DNA of 64,000 bases, taken from positions 124,001 through 188,000 of the forward strand of contig NZ_JACJRG010000008.1 in NCBI RefSeq assembly GCF_014697125.1, in the 5' to 3' direction. The notes below the pieces were generated by a model, which saw nothing but the letters and a program-made list of their open reading frames with translations, was not told the origin of the DNA and made no database searches. The translations under genes and the position numbers were made by a program. Shown here in pieces: positions 15,515 through 22,802 of the stretch; the stretch's first letter is position 1; the number at the start of each line of letters is the position of its first letter. Source of the DNA: Anabaena minutissima FACHB-250. GTDB lineage: Bacteria; Cyanobacteriota; Cyanobacteriia; Cyanobacteriales; Nostocaceae.

Positions 15515-17371
15515 CTACTCTTGGTATTGTGTTAACAACTTGGGAATATAATCATACCCATCGACACCAATAATAGCAATAATTTTAGGGCGATGTTGTT
15601 GGAGTAAAGTTTGAAAAACTTCTACTCCAATCTGCCCTTGTAAAATTATTAGTAATCCTGCTGGTTGTCGCCATTCACGCGAAGCTATTTGTTCTAAAAG
15701 ATACATTCCTAAACAACCAGTGTAAACAGCTTTTTCAAAATTATGTAATTGATAATAAGCTTCAGCCAGATAAGCTAAATTTCTACCTTGCAGATATAAA
15801 TCACCAGAAATTTGGGCTGTTTTAAAACCATCTTCAAGATATTTAATTGCATTTTGTGAGTCTGCAATTACTAAATAAGCAATACCCAAGCTGCTGAGAC
15901 ATAAAGCTTTACTTTGAATATCACCTAGTTTCTCTGATAACTTTAATCCTTGTTCTAAGTAGTTAATTGCTGTTTCATAGGTTTCTGGTTCTACTTGTTC
16001 CAGTTGTTGTGCTTGCATGACTTCGCTGTAACCTAAGTTTACCAGGGCGTTGGCTTCTCCTGTGCGTTGGCTTTGCCCGCCGTAGGCATCGCCTACTTGT
16101 CGGCTTAACATTAATGCTCTTTGACTATTATTAATCGCTTCAGGATAATTTTTCTCTTGCACGTAAGTACGGCTTAAGTGATTGAGATTGGCAATTTCAC
16201 AGGGGCGATCGCCTGAGTTTCTGGCAATTTCCAATGCTTGCTCATGAAAATGTATAGAACGCTTATATTGTCCTAAAGCGCGTTGAGAATATCCTAAAAG
16301 TGTCAAAATCCGTGCTTTTTCCTGAGTTCTCGCCACTTTGCTCAATGGTTCATCTAAATAATCTAGAGCATCTCTTAAATAACTACCAGAAAAGGACGCG
16401 AAAATCCCACCATAAAGGGGAAAATAGGGACGCTGGGCAAAGGTGCGTAAAATTTGCAGCATGATTTGTGATGCGCCATTACTGTACACTGCTTGACTTT
16501 GGAAACCACTTGCCAACTGACTCCAAATGACGGCAAAGGTTAAAAAGGTAGAAATCGATAATTTTGAGCCGGCTTGAATATTGTATGCTTGTTGGTCAAA
16601 CCAACTAACTAACCCCCGTTGTAAATACTGCAAAATTATCGCTATTTCCACCCAATCGCTGAGGGTGAGATTACTTTGGGTTTCTGCAAATGAAATGGCA
16701 GATTGCTCTACTGCTAAGGTACGTAATAATTTTTGGGGTAACTCACTATTAACTTTTTTCGCCCAAGTTCCCCAAGGGCCAGTTTCTCCAGCTACACCAC
16801 CAAATCCCAGGGCTTGATTTGACTCATACATCCAGCTAACCAAGTGGTCTTGCAACCTTTGCCAAGCAGCTAAACCACGGGTAATGCCTTGGGATATCTG
16901 CGCTATATCTTCATTAAACTGGGCAAATTGTTGCAAAGATTTGGATAATTGCTGTAGTTGGGATATATTCAGGGGATTTTTCAGATTGGGGTCAGTCAGA
17001 CGTAAAAATATAGCTAGACGTTCATCAGCCGCAGCTGTCGTAATTTCTTGAGAGGCGGAGGCGATCGCTTCTGTAGTTTTATTTTGTTCTCTATACCGTT
17101 GCCATTGACTTTGAATTGTCTTAATGGCTCGTAAACTCCGGTTAGCCTTAGCTTTTTTCAGTTCATCTGTTTCACTATCTACCTGAGTTTGGATGGCGTT
17201 GAGGCGATCGCTCAAACCTAACTCGAAGATTTCTCCCGTGCCAGCTAAGATAGTTTTTTGCAGCATTTGATACACCATCTCTACAGAGCTAATTTTGCCC
17301 TGGAGGGTGAGTTGGACAATTTCATCAATCAGTCCGAGATAGCGATCGCGCAATGGCAATGAGTCAGACAC
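15515..17371 (-). CDS. Tetratricopeptide repeat protein
   Basis: The 618-residue product has an alpha-helical N-terminal half of unknown family (MSDSLPLRDRYLGLIDEIVQ) and a C-terminal TPR array from about residue 345 (ILTLLGYSQRALGQYKRSIH, NLNHLSRTYVQEKNYPEAIN, CLSSLGIAYLVIADSQNAIK, NLAYLAEAYYQLHNFEKAVY). TPRs act as protein-binding scaffolds. One TPR loop contains QVGDAYGGQSQRTGEA, encoded by a repeat-like insert at about 16060-16098. The last 50 residues (LLIILQGQIGVEVFQTLLQQ) form a different end domain. No signal peptide is seen. No specific partner can be named. Confidence 0.75.
   Translation of the reverse strand: MSDSLPLRDRYLGLIDEIVQLTLQGKISSVEMVYQMLQKTILAGTGEIFELGLSDRLNAIQTQVDSETDELKKAKANRSLRAIKTIQSQWQRYREQNKTTEAIASASQEITTAAADERLAIFLRLTDPNLKNPLNISQLQQLSKSLQQFAQFNEDIAQISQGITRGLAAWQRLQDHLVSWMYESNQALGFGGVAGETGPWGTWAKKVNSELPQKLLRTLAVEQSAISFAETQSNLTLSDWVEIAIILQYLQRGLVSWFDQQAYNIQAGSKLSISTFLTFAVIWSQLASGFQSQAVYSNGASQIMLQILRTFAQRPYFPLYGGIFASFSGSYLRDALDYLDEPLSKVARTQEKARILTLLGYSQRALGQYKRSIHFHEQALEIARNSGDRPCEIANLNHLSRTYVQEKNYPEAINNSQRALMLSRQVGDAYGGQSQRTGEANALVNLGYSEVMQAQQLEQVEPETYETAINYLEQGLKLSEKLGDIQSKALCLSSLGIAYLVIADSQNAIKYLEDGFKTAQISGDLYLQGRNLAYLAEAYYQLHNFEKAVYTGCLGMYLLEQIASREWRQPAGLLIILQGQIGVEVFQTLLQQHRPKIIAIIGVDGYDYIPKLLTQYQE
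16060..16098 (-). repeat. In-frame repeat insert inside the TPR gene
   Basis: On the coding strand the insert reads GTAGGCGATGCCTACGGCGG then GCAAAGCCAACGCAC. It carries the palindrome TAGGCGATGCCTA and encodes GDAYGGQSQR within a TPR loop. The sequence resembles the GC-rich palindromic repeats of Nostoc intergenic DNA, while neighbouring TPRs have no such insert. Confidence 0.55.
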
Positions 17372-17464
17372 TTTAGTTAATAGAGAACTTCACGTCAATT
17401 CCCATTCTAGTGTGAGGAGAGCTACTAGTACAAAAAGCCAAAAGGCATTCATGCAAAACAAAGC

Positions 17465-17857
17465 TTATGCAACACCGAATCCTGTATACTCTCGCACATA
17501 GGGAGCTTGGAAACCTAAGACAATATCTTGTTTAGGAATCCCCATATTAGCTAACTCATGGGCAATTTGCAGTTCAGTTGAGTTATGTTGTACCCAAATT
17601 TTGCCGTCTTTGATGTCTAGATGCAAGACGCAGCCATGCACTCTACGATCACCATCCCAACCTACGTTCATTACCTGATAATGGTCTTGCTGAATATCGA
17701 AAACGGTTTGTGATTCGATTTCTCCATTGGCGATGGGGATGGCAGTATAATTTCTCAGGAGTGTTTGAATGCAATCGCGGTAATTCTCTAGTTTATCCAT
17801 TTGTTCTTTTTGTAAAGCTTTTTTTACTGCTTCATGAAACAGATCCTTCGCTGCCAT
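17465..17857 (-). CDS. xisI: XisI protein fused to the N-terminus of XisH (deletion remnant)
   Basis: From MDKLENYRDCIQTLLRNYTA onward (111 residues) the product is a complete XisI family protein, with WDGDRRVHGCVLHLDIKDGK and IWVQHNSTE. The preceding 19 residues, MAAKDLFHEAVKKALQKEQ, are the standard N-terminus of XisH, the protein normally encoded just upstream. The simplest reading is that an in-frame deletion removed XisH from about residue 19 to its end and joined the start to xisI. XisH and XisI were named as factors controlling excision of the fdxN element in Nostoc; XisH has a nuclease-like fold. With XisH gone, the pair is probably non-functional, or XisI has a separate role. Confidence 0.85.
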   Translation of the reverse strand: MAAKDLFHEAVKKALQKEQMDKLENYRDCIQTLLRNYTAIPIANGEIESQTVFDIQQDHYQVMNVGWDGDRRVHGCVLHLDIKDGKIWVQHNSTELQIAHELANMGIPKQDIVLGFQAPYVREYTGFGVA

Positions 17858-18027
17858 AGCATATATAGTTCTTTTACTTTTGCTGACTTTATTTTAGGAT
17901 CATTACTGGGTATTGACATTAACAGTTATCAGTTATCAGTGAAATACCACACCAATTGGTGGTAAGCGTTAGTGGTGGGTCTAAATCCCCCACTATCCGC
18001 CTGTTTACTGTTCACTGATTGAACCCG

Positions 18028-18804
18028 TCACCTCACCAACTGCGCGGCGGAGTTAAAAAACTGACGACACAATCCTTTAGTAATCAAAACTGTTGTGAGT
18101 AAGTTAGCAAAAGCCACCATAAAAATAATCACAATTTCGTAGGATACAGCCTCTAGGGGTGTGATACCAGCTAGTAACTGTCCCGTGGTAATTCCAGGGA
18201 TAGCTACCATTCCCACTAAAATCATTTGGTTAATTGTCGGTAGTAATGCGGCGCGGATGGCTTCCTTGCGGTATTGACTCGTGGCTTGTTGGGGGGTTGC
18301 GCCTAAACTTAAGTGCGTTTCGATTTCGTTGGGAAAGGTGTTCATACTGTTAACTAGACGTTCACCAGCGATCGCAGCTGCATTCATCCCATTTCCTAAC
18401 ACAATCCCCCCCAGAGGAATGAGATAGCGCGGTTCGTACCATTTATCTGGTTGAATGATTAAGAAGTTGGTATACAGCAATGTCATCAGGGTACTGACAA
18501 AAATTGCCCCCCAAACCAAAGGCAATACACCAGGAATCTTTTGACTGATGCGATTTCGTGAGACAATCGCCGTAATCGTCAGCATAACTACTAAAATCGC
18601 CAAAACTGCCCAAGAATTGTTTAAAGCAAAGATGAAGTCTAATATGTATCCCAAAACAGCTAACTGTAGGATGGTTCTACCAGTGGCGATCGCTAAATTT
18701 AACTCTAGTCCCAATCTTTCCCAAGCAGATATCCCAATAGCGATCGCCATTAATCCTACAGCAATCACTAAATCAACCAAATCCAACTTGATTAAATCCT
18801 GCAT
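18028..18804 (-). CDS. fetB: FetB/YbbM-type ABC transporter permease
   Basis: The 258-residue product is a UPF0014-family membrane protein with about seven hydrophobic segments. Conserved stretches are [57 protein letters not shown] and [20 protein letters not shown]. In E. coli FetB pairs with the ATPase FetA and the pair is reported to export iron. No ATPase gene is adjacent here, so the partner must be encoded elsewhere. The 3' end runs to ordinary intergenic DNA, and STRR arrays lie just upstream of the start. The iron role is inferred from the family only. Confidence 0.85.
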   Translation of the reverse strand: MQDLIKLDLVDLVIAVGLMAIAIGISAWERLGLELNLAIATGRTILQLAVLGYILDFIFALNNSWAVLAILVVMLTITAIVSRNRISQKIPGVLPLVWGAIFVSTLMTLLYTNFLIIQPDKWYEPRYLIPLGGIVLGNGMNAAAIAGERLVNSMNTFPNEIETHLSLGATPQQATSQYRKEAIRAALLPTINQMILVGMVAIPGITTGQLLAGITPLEAVSYEIVIIFMVAFANLLTTVLITKGLCRQFFNSAAQLVR

Positions 18805-18831
18805 TGGTTATTTATCTCCTCAGAAATACAG

Positions 18832-18880
18832 GTGATAGGTGACAGGTGATAGGTGACAGGTGATAGGTGACAGGTGACAG
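18832..18880. repeat. STRR array of GTGATAG/GTGACAG heptamers
   Basis: Seven heptamers in a row alternate GTGATAG and GTGACAG and end with two GTGACAG copies. They lie within 30 bases upstream of the fetB start codon, where they could affect its promoter. Confidence 0.85.
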
Positions 18881-18909
18881 CGAAGATGGAAGGAAAGTCT
18901 TCCTTTATG

Positions 18910-18999
18910 CCCAATCCCCAGTCCCCAGTCCCTAATCCCCAATCCCCAGTCCCCAATCCCCAATCCCCAATCCCCAATCCCCAATCCCCAATCCCCAAA
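18910..18999. repeat. STRR array of CCCCAAT/CCCCAGT heptamers
   Basis: Thirteen heptamers, mostly CCCCAAT with some CCCCAGT, run without a break. This is the classic short tandemly repeated repetitive sequence of heterocystous cyanobacteria. No frame here resembles a protein. Confidence 0.9.
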
Positions 19000-19193
19000 A
19001 TAGTCAGTTTGCAAACAGGCACTCATAATTTACCACTGATCCAAGTTTTACCCATAAAATTATTCCGGTAATAACCCCTGATTAATACGTATCTAAGGTG
19101 ACAGTCTTTGCTAGCTTGTTTGAGAAAAATTCCCTGTGCAAAAATTGACAGTCGTAGTGTATCTTTTGTATCTTCAGATAAAATGAAAACTTT

Positions 19194-20342
19194 ATGATCC
19201 AAAGCATAAATTTTGTTCCAGCTTTTGATATCAAGCAGCAATATGCCTCTCTAGAAGCAGAAGTTAGTGCGGCTGTGGTAGAGGTTCTGGCTTCTGGCCG
19301 CTATATTGGCGGCCCTTTAGTGGAAAGTTTTGAGCAGCAATTTGCTAATTATCACGGTGTAAGTGATTGTGTAGCTTGCAACTCAGGCACTGATGCGTTA
19401 TATCTGGCACTACGCGCCTTAGAAATTGGTGCAGGTGATGAAGTTATTACTACGCCTTTTACATTTGTCGCCACAGTCGAAGTGATTATTTCTGTGGGTG
19501 CGAAGCCAGTGTTTGTAGATATAGATGCAAAGACGTTTAATCTGGATTTGCAACAAGTCGCAGCAGCAATTACACCCCAAACTAAAGCGATTATCCCAGT
19601 GCATCTATTTGGACAGCCTGTGGATATGACAGAACTGATGGCGATCGCACAATCTCACAATGTAGCCGTGATTGAAGATTGCGCTCAGTCTACAGGCGCG
19701 ATTTGGGATAATCAAAAAGTTGGCAGTATTGGACATTTTGGTTGCTTTAGTTTCTACCCTACCAAAAACCTGGGTGCTTGCGGTGATGGTGGAGCGATCA
19801 CCACTAATGATCCGATGCTAGCTGCTAAGGTGCGGATCATTAAAGAGCATGGACAAAAAAACCGCTATCAATATGAAGAAATTGGGGTAAATAGTCGTTT
19901 AGATGCCATACAAGCCGTAATTTTGCAGATTAAGCTGCGTTATCTCGATCAATGGAATCAACAACGTCAGGCGATCGCCGCTTATTATCAACAATTCCTC
20001 ACTCAAATTCCCGGTATCATTGCACCGCAAGAATTAGTTGGTGGTGTGAGTGTATGGAATCAATACACTATCCGCGTATTAAGTGAGGGACAAAATGGTG
20101 CTACCGCCACACACCGCGACTCGGTACGCAATCAACTGCAAGCAAAGGGGATAGGTTCAATGGTTTACTATCCTTACCCTTTACATTTACAACCAGCCTA
20201 TCAACATCTTGGCTATCAGCCAGGACAATTACCAGTAGCAGAGCAAATTTGTCATGAGGTGTTATCTTTACCCATGTTTCCAGAATTAACACCCCAGCAG
20301 CAAGAACAAGTAATTTATGCTTTAAAGGATATTCTGGTGTAG
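19194..20342 (+). CDS. DegT/DnrJ/EryC1/StrS family PLP aminotransferase
   Basis: The 382-residue product has the full family pattern: ASGRYIGGPLVESFEQQFAN, NSGTDALYLALRALEIGAGD, EVITTPFTFVATVEVI, IEDCAQSTGA and CFSFYPTKNLGACGDGG, in which Lys191 would bind PLP. RLDAIQAVILQIKL and YYPYPLHLQPAY complete the active site. Members transfer an amino group to keto-sugars for polysaccharide, lipopolysaccharide or glycoside synthesis. No sugar-biosynthesis gene is next to it, so the substrate cannot be named. The start at 19194 is the first ATG with a family-typical N-terminus. Confidence 0.9.
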   Translation: MIQSINFVPAFDIKQQYASLEAEVSAAVVEVLASGRYIGGPLVESFEQQFANYHGVSDCVACNSGTDALYLALRALEIGAGDEVITTPFTFVATVEVIISVGAKPVFVDIDAKTFNLDLQQVAAAITPQTKAIIPVHLFGQPVDMTELMAIAQSHNVAVIEDCAQSTGAIWDNQKVGSIGHFGCFSFYPTKNLGACGDGGAITTNDPMLAAKVRIIKEHGQKNRYQYEEIGVNSRLDAIQAVILQIKLRYLDQWNQQRQAIAAYYQQFLTQIPGIIAPQELVGGVSVWNQYTIRVLSEGQNGATATHRDSVRNQLQAKGIGSMVYYPYPLHLQPAYQHLGYQPGQLPVAEQICHEVLSLPMFPELTPQQQEQVIYALKDILV

Positions 20343-20673
20343 AGGGACTGGGGACTGGGGATTTTAGATTTTGCGGAAAGTTCTGTAGGCGGGTTTCCCG
20401 CCATAGGAAACTTTTCAAGACGGATTTTAAATTTTGGATTGAATAATCTAAAATCCACTCATTGCAAATCCACTCATTGCAAAGCTGGGGACTGGGGACT
20501 GGAAAGACTTCGTTCCCAATACCCCACTCAGCACTCAGCACTTACTACTCAGCACGGGCTAAACGCCCCGCTACCGCTACCGCTACCGCTACCGCTACCG
20601 CTACCGCTACCGCTACCGCTACCGCTACCGCTACCGCTACCGCTAACAGCACTCAGCACTCAGCACTCAGCAC
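20343..20673. other. Intergenic stretch made almost entirely of repeats
   Basis: It contains GGGACTGGGGACTGGGG right after the aminotransferase stop, a short AT repeat (CCACTCATTGCAAA twice at about 20456-20481), another ACTGGGG cluster, the element with twelve CTACCG units (20571-20642) and the start of the CAGCACT array. Open frames through it encode only low-complexity peptides such as LPLPLPLP or ATATATAT. Confidence 0.7.
20561..20646. repeat. CTACCG hexamer expansion (12 units) inside a dispersed element
   Basis: CTAAACGCCCCG is followed by twelve perfect CTACCG units (20571-20642) and CTAACAG. A single-unit version, GTTAGCGGTAGCGCGGCGTT followed by TAG, lies in the opposite orientation at about 37019-37041. 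The array is therefore a copy-number expansion of one unit in a dispersed repeat. Confidence 0.8.
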
Positions 20674-20695
20674 TCAGCACTCAGCACTCAGCACT
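20647..20695. repeat. STRR array of CAGCACT heptamers
   Basis: Seven perfect CAGCACT units. Read leftwards as AGTGCTG, they encode the last residues of the Ycf23-like gene and contain its stop codon (20674-20676). Confidence 0.9.
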
Positions 20696-21423
20696 TTTGT
20701 ATTTGCCAAAGCTTCTACTAAACCACGCACAGCAGCAATCATCGCCACTTCGCTATTGAGTTGGTTGATTGCAGAACCGACACCCACGCCAGCCGCACCA
20801 GCTGCGATCGCCAATGGTGCAGTCACGTTAGAAATGCCAGAAGCACACAATACTGGAACTGAGACAGCACGAGAAATTTCATAGGCTGCGGCTAAGGTAG
20901 GAGCAGCTTTTTCAATTAATCCCAAGCTTCCAGAGTGAGATGGCTGGCTGCTAGTACCGCCTTCAGTTTGAATGATGTCTGCACCAGCTTTGACTAGTTC
21001 TTCAGCTAGTTGTACCTGTTGATCTAGTTCAAGAATATGGGGAACAGTCACAGATAAGGTAATTTTTGGTAGGAGAGCGCGGGTTTGATATGTTAATGCC
21101 AAGACTTCCTCGGCTTCAAATTTGCGTCCTTGAGCGTAAAAAGCATCGAAATTACCGATTTCAATCAAATCTGCGCCAGCAGCTACGGCTGAAACAAATT
21201 TTTCTGGTTCTACTGCGGATACACAAACGGGTAGGTTGATTAATTTTTTAGCTAGCTGCACTAAAACAGGATCAGCTGCAATATCTACAAAAGTTGCACC
21301 ACCTAGTTCAGCTGCTTTCACAACGGCTGCGACACGATCAGCATCAAAGTTGTTCAAACCGCTAATAACTTTCAGGACACGGTGGTTAGTAAATGCACTG
21401 TACAGTGTAGAAGGCATTGCCAT
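20674..21423 (-). CDS. ycf23: DUF561 / Ycf23-like protein (TIM-barrel fold)
   Basis: The 249-residue product MAMPSTLYSAFTNHRVLKVI...SGLNNFDADRVAAVVKAAEL matches the Ycf23/DUF561 family found in cyanobacteria and red-lineage plastids. Glycine-rich turns such as VKAGADIIQTEGGTSSQ, VPVLCASGISNVTAPLAIAA and GAAGVGVGSAINQLNSE suggest a phosphate-binding (beta/alpha)8 barrel. The function is unknown. The end ALANTKVLSAEC is peculiar: VLSAEC and the stop are read from the AGTGCTG heptamer array, so the native C-terminus seems to have been replaced by repeat DNA. Confidence 0.88.
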   Translation of the reverse strand: MAMPSTLYSAFTNHRVLKVISGLNNFDADRVAAVVKAAELGGATFVDIAADPVLVQLAKKLINLPVCVSAVEPEKFVSAVAAGADLIEIGNFDAFYAQGRKFEAEEVLALTYQTRALLPKITLSVTVPHILELDQQVQLAEELVKAGADIIQTEGGTSSQPSHSGSLGLIEKAAPTLAAAYEISRAVSVPVLCASGISNVTAPLAIAAGAAGVGVGSAINQLNSEVAMIAAVRGLVEALANTKVLSAEC

Positions 21424-21929
21424 AGTTGTTCTTTTGAAGCTACGAAAATAACCTCTATTTTACAGCCCCTTAGGGACTTCCAAGTAAAAAAATATCCTGT
21501 GGCTTTGATGGCAGGAAAGCAGGGGGAGGGATAATCGTTTTGATTTCAAAAATTTGGATAATTTATTTTTTGGAGTTCCCTAATCTCAGTACAAGGGACT
21601 CTATGCAAAGTTTCAGCTAAATTACCTCAACTGTTAGAGTTAAGATATCATCTGTTTAATTTCAGTCAAGCATTCTATCGGGTTTCAGCAGCATTTGTAT
21701 TCACAGGGCATAGCAGATTAATTGGACACATTGCTACAATTTAGTAATTTATAATCTCTCCCAAGCAAGATTATAAAAACAAAAATATCAGTATTTATAT
21801 AAATATAGAGAGAGAAAGTTTTTGCCAAAAATATCTAAGTTTTTATAATCTTAAAGTCAATTTTTAAGTCTATTTTTGACTAAAATTAACATATTAAGAT
21901 TATTTTTAGCTGTTTACCCAAATAAAAAA
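21424..21929. other. Divergent intergenic region, nothing recognised
   Basis: Five hundred bases separate ycf23 from the amidase gene, AT-rich towards the right. An in-frame TTG at 21876 could extend the amidase by 18 residues. I see no repeat or RNA gene here. Confidence 0.5.
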
Positions 21930-22802
21930 ATGAGTTTTAGAGATTGGGCAACTAGGGTAATATTAATTTCTCTAGTGTTCTTGGCTTTGAGTATGGCACT
22001 GTTGATTGGGGAATTAACTAAACTAAAAACTAATACAACAACATCAGAGTCGGCAGCGATCGCCTGGAGTTCATACCCCCAAGCAAAATTACAATCTGAT
22101 CAGATCCTAGCAGAAAAATCTCAAAATCTGCTCAAATCTTCTACAAATAATGATCAGAGTAGAGGTAGATATGAAACTACAAAAGCTTTTAGCAAATACA
22201 ACCCTCGATATGTAGTGGCGGCGGTGCATCCTAGCAACTATGGAGAAAGGTATAGTACAGATGCAAATGGTATAGTTTTAAATAATCAACCTATTATTGT
22301 TATTCACGAAACTAGTAATAGTGCATCCAGCGCGGTGAATTTTTTTCAAACACCCCATGAAGATGAAAATGTGCAAGCGAGTTACCACGCCATCATTGCA
22401 TTAGATGGAACTGTGATTTATCTTGTCCCTCCCCAATATCGAGCTTTTGGTGCAGGTAATTCTGTTTTTGATGGCTTAGATGGGGCTGAAACCGTCGAGA
22501 CTAAAGCTAATTTACCCCCATCTGTGAATAATTTTGCTTACCATGTTTCCTTAGAAACACCACCAGACGGACGCGGGAATAATTTCTTAAAATCTCATAG
22601 TGGCTATACGGAGGCACAATATCATTCTTTAGCTTGGTTAATTGCCCAAAGTCAAGTTCCAGGCGATCGCATCACTACCCATAAAGCCGTAGACCGTTCT
22701 GGAGAAAGAGTTGACCCTTTAAGTTTTGATTTTGATAAGTTTAGGGGTTTACTCGATACCTATCGTCAGGTTAATCCAGTCTATTCAGCATCGCCACAAT
22801 AG
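21930..22802 (+). CDS. N-acetylmuramoyl-L-alanine amidase (Amidase_2), membrane-anchored
   Basis: I prefer the ATG at 21930 (MSFRDWATRVILISLVFLAL), giving 290 residues; a TTG at 21876 is possible. An N-terminal membrane helix (about 9-28) anchors the protein with its enzyme domain outside the cytoplasm. After a linker, the Amidase_2/PGRP-like domain runs from about residue 100: IIVIHETSNSASSAVNFFQT (zinc His), ASYHAIIALDGTVIYLVPP, FAYHVSLETPPDGRG and GDRITTHKAVDRSGERVDPL (second zinc His). It would cut the amide bond between MurNAc and the stem peptide. The 3' end overlaps recJ by 32 bases on the opposite strand. Confidence 0.88.
   Translation: MSFRDWATRVILISLVFLALSMALLIGELTKLKTNTTTSESAAIAWSSYPQAKLQSDQILAEKSQNLLKSSTNNDQSRGRYETTKAFSKYNPRYVVAAVHPSNYGERYSTDANGIVLNNQPIIVIHETSNSASSAVNFFQTPHEDENVQASYHAIIALDGTVIYLVPPQYRAFGAGNSVFDGLDGAETVETKANLPPSVNNFAYHVSLETPPDGRGNNFLKSHSGYTEAQYHSLAWLIAQSQVPGDRITTHKAVDRSGERVDPLSFDFDKFRGLLDTYRQVNPVYSASPQ

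Noticed and set aside
18832..18999. CRISPR array
   Set aside because: The units are contiguous 7-mers with no spacers, so this is an STRR array.
18792..19071. Frames rich in GDWGLGI or PNPQSPI
   Set aside because: These are read from the STRR heptamer arrays and are open only because the heptamers contain no stop in those frames.
20439..20884. Open frames with LPLPLP or ATATAT tracts
   Set aside because: They are translations of the CTACCG and CAGCACT arrays and overlap ycf23 on the other strand.
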